Positions 1 through 6,012 of a stretch of DNA of 64,000 nt are shown piece by piece. This stretch comes from DASWJZ01 sp963720705 (lineage in GTDB: Bacteria > Pseudomonadota > Alphaproteobacteria > Rhizobiales > Afifellaceae), in the NCBI GenBank assembly GCA_963720705.1, contig CAVRGJ010000005.1, positions 620,001 through 684,000 on the forward strand. The letters run 5' to 3'. The number at the start of each line of letters is the position of its first letter. The stretch's first letter is position 1. The position numbers and the translations under genes were made by a program. The notes under the pieces were generated by a model. The model had not been told where the DNA came from. It did not search any database and saw only the letters and a program-made list of their open reading frames with translations.

Positions 1-605
1 TCGGCAGTCGCGCTGCCGGTCAGCGGCGGGAAGCGCGTGCCGCCGGACGTGAAGGCAAGGTCGGTGAAGGCAAGCGCGACGGCGCTTCCGCCGTCCGGCG
101 AAGGCGCGAGCCGCGCCTCGGCGCTGGTAGCAGCGACGGTCTGTTCCGGAAGACCGGGAAGGGTGAACGCGCCGAGCAGATCGGCGGCATCGAACGCGAC
201 GTTCTTCGGGCCGTTCATCCCGAGCCCGACATCGACCGCGGCGTCGGTCCAGCGAAACTCCACCGGGCCGTTAAGCAGCGGCGACTCCACACGCACCGGC
301 GATTTCAGCGCAATCTTTGCCGTCATCGGGTGAAAGACCGAGGCGCCGCCTGTCGCGCCGGCGAGGTCGGCGTGCGTGCCGGTGGAGCGCTCCGCGACCG
401 CAGTCTCGCCGCAGGCTACGCGAAGCGCGAAGGGAAACCCGATGACCGCGCGGCTTGGGCAATCGACCTCGATACCGCGCTCCGCGATCCGTTGCAGTGC
501 CGGGTCGGCGTTGCGGTTGATCCATTGGGCGAGCCAGAACCATCCGCCGACCCACGCCGCGGCAAGAACGACGACGATGATGAGGGCGGCGACAAGACGG
601 CGCAT
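1..605 (-). CDS. DUF2125 domain protein (partial, C-terminus outside window)
   Basis: The gene runs leftwards off the window edge, so only about the first 201 residues are visible. It begins at an ATG at 605 and opens with a hydrophobic segment (RRLVAALIIVVVLAAAWVGG) that is probably an uncleaved membrane anchor or signal sequence. After it come Cys and Arg followed by a GFPF motif and a second Cys (residues about 50-70), the pattern typical of the rhizobial DUF2125 family. The rest looks like a beta-rich periplasmic domain. Function in this family is unknown. It is divergent from the ChaC gene, with 83 bases between them. The family call rests on remembered motif layout. Confidence 0.75.
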   Translation of the reverse strand, partial: MRRLVAALIIVVVLAAAWVGGWFWLAQWINRNADPALQRIAERGIEVDCPSRAVIGFPFALRVACGETAVAERSTGTHADLAGATGGASVFHPMTAKIALKSPVRVESPLLNGPVEFRWTDAAVDVGLGMNGPKNVAFDAADLLGAFTLPGLPEQTVAATSAEARLAPSPDGGSAVALAFTDLAFTSGGTRFPPLTGSATA

Positions 606-688
606 CCTTCTCCTCTTCGACAGTTGCGGCTCCGGACCCGCTTTGCTAGGCGACCCGGCCGGTCTCCGGCGCACTCAAGGACCGATCC

Positions 689-1228
689 ATGACCGATTTG
701 TGGGTATTCGGCTACGGATCGCTCATGTGGCGGCCAGGTTTTCCCTATGTGGAGAGCCGCATGGCGCGACTTATCGGCGCGCATCGCGCGCTCTGCGTCT
801 ATTCCTGGGTGCATCGCGGCACGGTGGAGCGGCCGGGCCTCGTGCTCGGGCTCGATCAGGGCGGCAATTGCCGCGGCATTGCCTTCCGCGTCGCGGCCGC
901 GGAGCGCGACGGCGTTGTCGCCTATCTACGCGAGCGCGAGCAGGTAACCGCGGTTTATCTGGAGCGGATGCGGTCGATCCGTTTCCCCGACGGAACGGCG
1001 GCGAGCGCTCTGGCCTACCTGGTCGACCGCAGCCATCGGCAATATGCTGGGAAGCTCGACGAGGAGACGCAGTTCCGCCTGGTTGCGGAGGCCAAGGGCC
1101 AATCCGGCGCGAACCGCGATTACGTGATCAGCACCGCGGCGCATCTCGCCGAGATCGGCACGCCCGACGCGTTGCTTTCGCGTCTCGCGGCGCGGCTCTC
1201 GGTGAGCGCCTCCGAAAAGTCGACCTAG
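689..1228 (+). CDS. chaC: ChaC-type gamma-glutamylcyclotransferase
   Basis: This 179-residue protein is predicted to cleave gamma-glutamyl peptides, classically glutathione, to 5-oxoproline and Cys-Gly in the cytoplasm. The substrate-binding loop GYGSLM lies at residues 8-13, and the YLRERE segment near residues 79-84 supplies the expected catalytic glutamate (E84). An SGANRDY stretch near residue 139 matches the conserved ChaC SGxNxxY segment. An AAGGA ribosome-binding site sits 9 bases before the ATG. The stop codon overlaps the stop of the convergent gene at 1225 within a CTAG tetranucleotide. The family call is firm; the exact substrate is inferred. Confidence 0.9.
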   Translation: MTDLWVFGYGSLMWRPGFPYVESRMARLIGAHRALCVYSWVHRGTVERPGLVLGLDQGGNCRGIAFRVAAAERDGVVAYLREREQVTAVYLERMRSIRFPDGTAASALAYLVDRSHRQYAGKLDEETQFRLVAEAKGQSGANRDYVISTAAHLAEIGTPDALLSRLAARLSVSASEKST

Positions 1229-1557
1229 GCGGCAAGCCGCAATTGCTGCCTTTCGGGGCGAAGATCGTCGATGACGGCGCGCCGCTCAGCCGACGTCGCA
1301 GCGAGAAAATGCACGTAGACCTCGGCGCGGCGCGGCCGCGCGTTCTGCGGCATCCGCGCCAGCTTGTCGACATCGCCTATCCAGACGATCTCGCCGCCCG
1401 CGACCGCGATCGCGACGCCGAACTCAAAATCGGTGACCGCCGCCCCGCCCGTGCATGTGAAGAGGTGGCGTTTGCCGGAGTGGCCGATCCAATAAAGGTA
1501 GCGGGCCGGCAGGCCGGCGGCGATCGCAACTCGGGATATCTGTGGCAGCGGGCTCAT
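1225..1557 (-). CDS. Conserved hypothetical protein, 110 aa
   Basis: This is a small soluble protein of 110 residues without signal peptide or membrane segment. I recognise no catalytic motif. The sequence alternates short beta-like segments (YLYWIGHSGKRHLFTCT, then a DFEFGVAIAVAGGEIVWIGD stretch) with a charged C-terminus containing YVHFLAATSAERRAVIDDL. It lies 83 bases downstream of plsC on the same strand and may be the last gene of the ftsE-ftsX-plsC unit. It converges on the ChaC gene, the two stop codons sharing CTAG at 1225-1228. Codon use resembles its neighbours. It appears real but its function is unknown. Confidence 0.65.
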   Translation of the reverse strand: MSPLPQISRVAIAAGLPARYLYWIGHSGKRHLFTCTGGAAVTDFEFGVAIAVAGGEIVWIGDVDKLARMPQNARPRRAEVYVHFLAATSAERRAVIDDLRPERQQLRLAA

Positions 1558-1640
1558 TGCAGACCTTGGAACAGAGCAAGAACATTTCTTTTATGCCGCA
1601 CCAATCATGCCGTCAAGTGTTCTCTTTTCTCCCCAAAATT

Positions 1641-2453
1641 CTACGATATGTAGTGTGAAGAAATGATGTAGCCTACCGAGTATTGGGAGGCGTTTCGTTC
1701 TGCCGAAGCGGTACGCACAAGCCGCTGCAGCTCGGGATTCGCTGTAAACGTCTCCGCGATCAGCGCATTGGTCGCGGCCTCCAAAACATCTTTCAGCCGC
1801 ATGAGGAAGTCCTCCGGCGGGAATCCGGGCTGGATAGGCGCGAGGCACTCGACGAGGATCCTGCCCCGCCGGTGTCTCAGAGCATGGCGCGGCCAGAACA
1901 AGCCGGAGTTCAACGCGATCGGCAGCACGGGGACACCGAGCTCGGCGTAAAGCCGGGCGACTCCATGGCGGTATTCGGGCGGTGCGAACGGAGCGCGGCG
2001 CGTCCCCTCCGGGAAGATGATGATCTGGCGGCCTTCGCGAATCGCGCGGCGTGCATGCGCGGTCATGTCGGCAATCACCGCCGGCCCGCCGCCACGGTCG
2101 ATCGGGATCATGCCCGCCTTCTTCAGATACCAGCCGAAGAGCGGCACGAAGAGCAGCTGCCGCTTCAAGATGAAGCTCGGGCGTGGAAGCAGCTCCACGA
2201 AACCGAGCGTCTCCCAGGACGACTGGTGCTTGGCCGCGACGATGAATCCGCCGACGGGAATGTTCGCCAAGCCGCGGACCTCTTCATTGATGCCGCAGAT
2301 GCGGCGGTGCAGGAAAAGCGTGGAGCGCACCCAGAAACGCCCGATCGGCCAGAAGCAGCGCTCCGGCAGGAGCAGCACCGGCGAGAAGAGGATCGCCTGG
2401 ACGAAGAAATTCACATAAGCGGCGACGTTGAAGAGGAGTGAGCGGACGAGCAC
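1641..2453 (-). CDS. plsC: 1-acyl-sn-glycerol-3-phosphate acyltransferase
   Basis: Predicted membrane-bound acyltransferase making phosphatidic acid from lysophosphatidic acid. The 270-residue protein has an N-terminal hydrophobic segment (residues 5-30), the block I motif AKHQSSWE (H76), which has Glu where many PlsC proteins have Asp, and block III FPEGTRR at 148-153. The start is a GTG at 2453 with a GGGAA site upstream. It follows ftsX by 24 bases, so it is probably co-transcribed with ftsEX. The last 20 or so residues (ending SSHYIS) come from an AT-richer stretch and may be a loosely conserved tail. The H-x4-E form is, to my memory, common in alphaproteobacterial members, so activity is expected. 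Confidence 0.88.
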   Translation of the reverse strand: MLVRSLLFNVAAYVNFFVQAILFSPVLLLPERCFWPIGRFWVRSTLFLHRRICGINEEVRGLANIPVGGFIVAAKHQSSWETLGFVELLPRPSFILKRQLLFVPLFGWYLKKAGMIPIDRGGGPAVIADMTAHARRAIREGRQIIIFPEGTRRAPFAPPEYRHGVARLYAELGVPVLPIALNSGLFWPRHALRHRRGRILVECLAPIQPGFPPEDFLMRLKDVLEAATNALIAETFTANPELQRLVRTASAERNASQYSVGYIISSHYIS

Positions 2454-2477
2454 TTTGGCGTTCCCGATTTTTCCGCC

Positions 2478-3524
2478 TCAGTCGAGCTCCCGCAGCGTGC
2501 GGCGGACCGTCATGCGGGCGGTTGCCGCGATGATGACGGCAAGAGCGAGCACCGTGATGACAGCGCCGACGTAGCCGTTCACGCCGACCGAGACGCCGCC
2601 GAAGAGGCTGCGGAGCTGCGCCTCCTCTGGCGTCGGGCCTTCCAGGCGCCCGAGAAAGCTGACGGCGAGGAAGAGCCCGGCGGCGATGGCGCCGCCGATG
2701 CTTGCACCGCGCAGCCCAAGAAGCAGGAAGTGCCGCTGGAACTCGCGGGCGATGTAGCTGTCCTCGGCTCCGACGAAGTGCAGCACCTCGATCACGATGC
2801 GGTTCCCGGCCATCGCGCCACGCGTGGCGAAGACGACGCAAAGTGCCGTCGCGGCGAAAACCAGGCCAAGCACTACCATGCCGACGAGGGTCATCACCCG
2901 CGCCATGGACGAGAGCCGCTGCAGCCAGCGCCCGTGGTCGTCGACCGCGACCGTCGGGATTTCCTCCTTCAGGCGCCGTGAGAGCATCGCCAGATCGGCA
3001 TTGTCGGCGACGCGCACGGCGATCAGGCGCGGGATCGGCAGGTCGGCGATGTCGATGTCGGAGCCGAGCCAGGGCTGGAGCAGGGCTGTCGATTGCTTCT
3101 CGTCGAGGACCGTCGCGGAGAGGATTCCCGGAACCTGCATGGCGATCTCCGCGGCGCGGGCCGCCGTCTTGTCGAGGTCGACGCCGTCTGCGGGCTTGAT
3201 CTGGATCGTCACCTCGTCGGCGATTTGCCGCTGCCAGCCCTCGGCGCGGTCGGCCACCACGGCGACGGCGGCGACCGAAAGGCAGGAGAGAAAGCTCATG
3301 ATGGCGACGAGAGCTATCAGCGCCCGGCGCGCGACGCTGCGCGGCGGCACGATCGGGCTTTGCCCGCGCGGCGGCGCCGAACGGCCGGTTCCGCCCGAGG
3401 TTTGTCCCGTGAGAGCGGTCGCGGGAACCTTGGCCGAGGTCGCCTTGCGGCGAGCGTTCCGCGCGCGCTTCGAGCGTGGCGGGCCGGGTGCCGGTTCCTC
3501 CGAGGTCTGGGCGGTCTCAGTCAT
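2478..3524 (-). CDS. ftsX: Cell division ABC-like permease FtsX
   Basis: FtsX is the membrane partner of FtsE; together they couple division to peptidoglycan hydrolase activation at the septum. The 348-residue protein has a long basic, Pro/Ala-rich cytoplasmic N-terminus (about residues 1-65), a first membrane helix at about 68-90, a periplasmic domain (about 95-205) and three more helices near 217-240, 270-292 and 315-337, which is the standard FtsX topology. The ATG at 3524 overlaps the end of ftsE by 8 bases, indicating translational coupling. The N-terminal extension is longer than in E. coli; its role is unknown. Confidence 0.93.
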   Translation of the reverse strand: MTETAQTSEEPAPGPPRSKRARNARRKATSAKVPATALTGQTSGGTGRSAPPRGQSPIVPPRSVARRALIALVAIMSFLSCLSVAAVAVVADRAEGWQRQIADEVTIQIKPADGVDLDKTAARAAEIAMQVPGILSATVLDEKQSTALLQPWLGSDIDIADLPIPRLIAVRVADNADLAMLSRRLKEEIPTVAVDDHGRWLQRLSSMARVMTLVGMVVLGLVFAATALCVVFATRGAMAGNRIVIEVLHFVGAEDSYIAREFQRHFLLLGLRGASIGGAIAAGLFLAVSFLGRLEGPTPEEAQLRSLFGGVSVGVNGYVGAVITVLALAVIIAATARMTVRRTLRELD

Positions 3525-4176
3525 AGATCTCGACGCGCCCGGCGTTGAGCACCAGGCGGCGCGCGTCGTACTGGTCCATCAGCGCCAGGTCGTGGGTGGC
3601 GATGACGACCGACGTGCCGAGCCGGTTCAATTCGATGAAGAGGCGGAGCAGCCGGCGCGCGAGCGGCGGATCGACGTTTCCCGTCGGCTCGTCGGCGAGC
3701 AGGATCTCCGGCCGCGTGATCAGCGCGCGGGCGATCGCGGCACGCTGCTTCTCGCCGCCGGAGAGTACCTGCGGATAGACCCACATCCGCTCACCGAGCC
3801 CGACCCATTCGAGCAGCTCGATGACGTCGTGGCGGTAGACCGAATCATCGGCCCCCGCGACCCGGAGCGGGAGAGCCACGTTCTCGAAGGTGGTGAGGTG
3901 CTCAAGCAGGCGAAAATCCTGGAACACGATACCGATCCGGCGTCGCAGCGCCGGGATCGCGGTGCGCGGCAGTGTCGCAGCGTCCTTGTTGAAAATGCGC
4001 ACGCTGCCGCGCGTCGGTCGAAGCGACAGGAAGAGAAGCCTGAGAAGCGAGGTCTTTCCGGCGCCCGACGGGCCGGTCACGAACTGGAAGGAGCCCGGCG
4101 CGATCAGGAAGCTCACGTCCTTGAGCACCTCCGCCCCGAGCCCGTATCTTAGGCCGACGTTCTCAAAGCGAATCAC
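3517..4176 (-). CDS. ftsE: Cell division ATP-binding protein FtsE
   Basis: Cytoplasmic ATPase of the FtsEX complex, 219 residues, the usual length. Walker A is GPSGAGKT (35-42), the ABC signature LSGGEKQR (138-145), Walker B ILLADEP (158-164) and the H-loop histidine is in ATHD (H195). The start is a GTG at 4176; the coding sequence starts directly MIRFENVGLRYG as in other FtsE proteins. A TTAA-N7-TTAA CtrA box lies 46-60 bases upstream of the start codon, in the region shared with the divergent zinc-ribbon gene. Order ftsE-ftsX-plsC is as in other Hyphomicrobiales. Confidence 0.95.
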   Translation of the reverse strand: MIRFENVGLRYGLGAEVLKDVSFLIAPGSFQFVTGPSGAGKTSLLRLLFLSLRPTRGSVRIFNKDAATLPRTAIPALRRRIGIVFQDFRLLEHLTTFENVALPLRVAGADDSVYRHDVIELLEWVGLGERMWVYPQVLSGGEKQRAAIARALITRPEILLADEPTGNVDPPLARRLLRLFIELNRLGTSVVIATHDLALMDQYDARRLVLNAGRVEIYD

Positions 4177-4221
4177 CGACCCCGCCCCACTCCACGTCCG
4201 CTCCTGGCCATGCGCGCGCCA

Positions 4222-4236
4222 TTAAGACGACGTTAA
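4222..4236. promoter_or_regulatory. Putative CtrA box (TTAA-N7-TTAA)
   Basis: TTAA at 4222-4225 and TTAA at 4233-4236 are separated by exactly seven bases (GACGACG), the full CtrA consensus. It overlaps a perfect palindrome ACGTTAACGT at 4230-4239. A GAATC (GANTC, the CcrM methylation motif) follows at 4251-4255. The site lies between the divergent ftsE and zinc-ribbon genes and could act on either. CtrA control of ftsE is known from Brucella as I recall; binding here is inferred. Confidence 0.6.
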
Positions 4237-4283
4237 CGTTAGCAATCGATGAATCGGGCCCGAAATTCGTCCTCGAGCGACCA

Positions 4284-5048
4284 TTGACCGCCTCAGATCG
4301 CGACATCTCCGACCACGTCGTCGTCCAGTGCCCGGCCTGCGGCGCCTGCAAATCGGTCGAAGCCAGGATGCTTGCCGATCGGCCGGCCATGGTTTGCCGG
4401 GAATGTGGCGAGACATGGCCCGCCGGCGGGATAGGCGCCGGGGGCCTCCCAAGAGCCGAGCGGAAGCTGCGGCCTGCAGGCGGCGACGTTCTTTTCGCCG
4501 AGCGACGGCCGCTCGTCACCTATTCGGACACCGCCGACAGGGCCTGGAAGGCGAAGATCGACGGCGACTATTGGCCGGAGCCGCCGCGCCCGCGGCGGCT
4601 GCCGATGACCATGGCGGCAGTCGCCTCGGTAATCTTCCTTGCCGCCGTCTTTGGAGCACGCCAGGCCGCAGTGGCCGCGCTTCCCGATCTCGCCGGCCTC
4701 TATGCGGCAATTGGCCTGCCGGTCAATCTCGACAAGATCGCGATCGAGAACGTCGTGGCGACGCGCGACCAGACATTCGGGGGTTCGCGCGTCACCGTCC
4801 GCGCGACGCTCAGGAACCTTGGCGCGAGCCAGCTCCCGATGCCGCCGCTCGTCGCGGCGCTCGGCAAGGTGGGCGCTCCACTCGGCACGTTCGATCCGCC
4901 GGCGAAGAGCATCGGCGCCGGCCAGTCGGTGGCGGTGACGATCGAGCTTGCCAGCGTGCCGGACAACGCGGAAACGGTCGCGCTTCGCTTGAAGCGGCGC
5001 GGCGAGACGCTCGCCGTGATCGGCACGGCGAAGCTGGCGCAGGAATGA
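4284..5048 (+). CDS. MJ0042-type zinc-ribbon membrane protein
   Basis: A 254-residue protein with an N-terminal zinc ribbon (CPAC at 16-19, CREC at 38-41), typical of the MJ0042 family, then a polar linker, one membrane helix at about residues 107-128 and a C-terminal domain of roughly 120 residues that resembles the DUF3426-like extracytoplasmic region (beta-rich, NLGASQLPMPPL). The start is a TTG at 4284; no in-frame ATG precedes the zinc ribbon. It is divergent from ftsE and its stop overlaps the hpt start (ATGA, 5045-5048), so it heads an operon with hpt and the response regulator gene. Function is unknown. Confidence 0.8.
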   Translation: MTASDRDISDHVVVQCPACGACKSVEARMLADRPAMVCRECGETWPAGGIGAGGLPRAERKLRPAGGDVLFAERRPLVTYSDTADRAWKAKIDGDYWPEPPRPRRLPMTMAAVASVIFLAAVFGARQAAVAALPDLAGLYAAIGLPVNLDKIAIENVVATRDQTFGGSRVTVRATLRNLGASQLPMPPLVAALGKVGAPLGTFDPPAKSIGAGQSVAVTIELASVPDNAETVALRLKRRGETLAVIGTAKLAQE

Positions 5049-5602
5049 CCGGATCCGGCGAAGGCGGCATCAAGCAGCTCTTCTCCGCCGGAGAGATTGC
5101 GGCCCGTGTCACGGAATTAGCGCGTGAAATCGCGGCGAGCGAGCCGAAGGGGCTCTTGGTCGTGATCGTGCTGAAAGGTGGTTTCGTGTTCGGCGCCGAC
5201 CTCGTGCGCGCGCTCGCCTTGCAGCACGTGCGGCTCGAAATCGAGTTCATCTCGTTGTCGAGCTACGGCTCGGGGCGGCAAACCTCCGGCGAGGTTCGCG
5301 TGGTACGCGACATTGAGGTGCCGGTTGCGGGACGCGACGTTTTGATCGTGGACGACGTGCTCAATTCGGGGCTGACGCTGAAATTCGCCCGCGACCTGAT
5401 GAACGGGCGCGGCGCAAGGCGCACCGCGATCGCAGTCATGGTCGACAAGCCGGAGGGCCGGCGCGCGGAAATCAGCGCCGATTACGTTGGGTTTACCTGT
5501 CCGAACTACTTTGTCGTGGGTTACGGCATGGATGCCGCCCATGCCTGGCGCGAATTGCCGTATGTCGGTGTTGTCGATTCGACGCCGAAAGGAGCCGGGT
5601 GA
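5045..5602 (+). CDS. hpt: Hypoxanthine phosphoribosyltransferase
   Basis: Purine salvage enzyme converting hypoxanthine or guanine and PRPP to IMP or GMP. At 185 residues it is the normal length. The PRPP-binding motif is VLIVDDVLNSGLTL (about residues 99-112), and the flexible loop region SLSSYGSG lies near residue 74. The ATG at 5045 overlaps the upstream stop by four bases, and the last four bases (GTGA) overlap the GTG start of the next gene, so three genes are translationally coupled. The motif has VDDVLNS where E. coli-type enzymes have EDIIDT; this is within family variation. Confidence 0.9.
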   Translation: MTGSGEGGIKQLFSAGEIAARVTELAREIAASEPKGLLVVIVLKGGFVFGADLVRALALQHVRLEIEFISLSSYGSGRQTSGEVRVVRDIEVPVAGRDVLIVDDVLNSGLTLKFARDLMNGRGARRTAIAVMVDKPEGRRAEISADYVGFTCPNYFVVGYGMDAAHAWRELPYVGVVDSTPKGAG

Positions 5603-6006
5603 AAGAGAAGGTCATGCGTATCCTGCTGACGGAAGACGACAATTCGGTCAGAGCCTTCGTAAGCCGGGCGCTTGAGCTCGACGGGCACCAGGTCGAGACG
5701 GCCTGCCACGGCGTCGAGGCCATGGAGCGGCTGACGGAGAGCGCCGGTCATTACGACCTCCTCGTCACCGACGTGAAGATGCCCGTCATGGACGGCATCG
5801 CGCTTGCGCACGAGGCGTCCAGCCGCTGGCCGAGCCTGCCGATCCTGCTGATGACCGGCTTCGCCGATCAGCGCGAGCGCGCCCAGGACCTTGCCGACGT
5901 CATTCGCGATGTGGTGACCAAGCCGTTCACGCTGCAGCAGATCCGCGAGGCGGTGAGCGAGGCGGCGGCGGTCGAAGAAAAGCGCGAAGAAGAGCAGGCG
6001 GCTTAA
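5599..6006 (+). CDS. Single-domain response regulator, CpdR-like
   Basis: A stand-alone receiver domain of 135 residues with no output domain. The acidic pocket is TEDD (residues 11-14), the phospho-acceptor is D58 in VTDVKMP, the switch threonine lies in LMTGF (T86) and the conserved lysine is K108 in TKPF. Order and sequence resemble CpdR, which when unphosphorylated directs ClpXP to degrade cell-cycle proteins such as CtrA-pathway factors. The GTG start at 5599 overlaps the hpt stop; an ATG at 5614 giving MRILLTEDD would be closer to the usual CpdR N-terminus. A Glu/Ala-rich tail ends in AA, a feature seen in ClpXP substrates. CpdR identity is likely but not proven. Confidence 0.8.
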   Translation: MKEKVMRILLTEDDNSVRAFVSRALELDGHQVETACHGVEAMERLTESAGHYDLLVTDVKMPVMDGIALAHEASSRWPSLPILLMTGFADQRERAQDLADVIRDVVTKPFTLQQIREAVSEAAAVEEKREEEQAA

Positions 6007-6012
6007 GCCGCC

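Noticed and set aside
376..1653. A 425-codon plus-strand frame across chaC
   Set aside because: It overlaps the ChaC gene in another frame and the DUF2125 gene on the other strand. Composition is Arg-rich and there is no domain.
2797..4152. A 451-codon open frame antisense to ftsE and ftsX
   Set aside because: The other strand encodes clear FtsE and FtsX. The frame has no recognisable domain and reflects codon-position GC bias.
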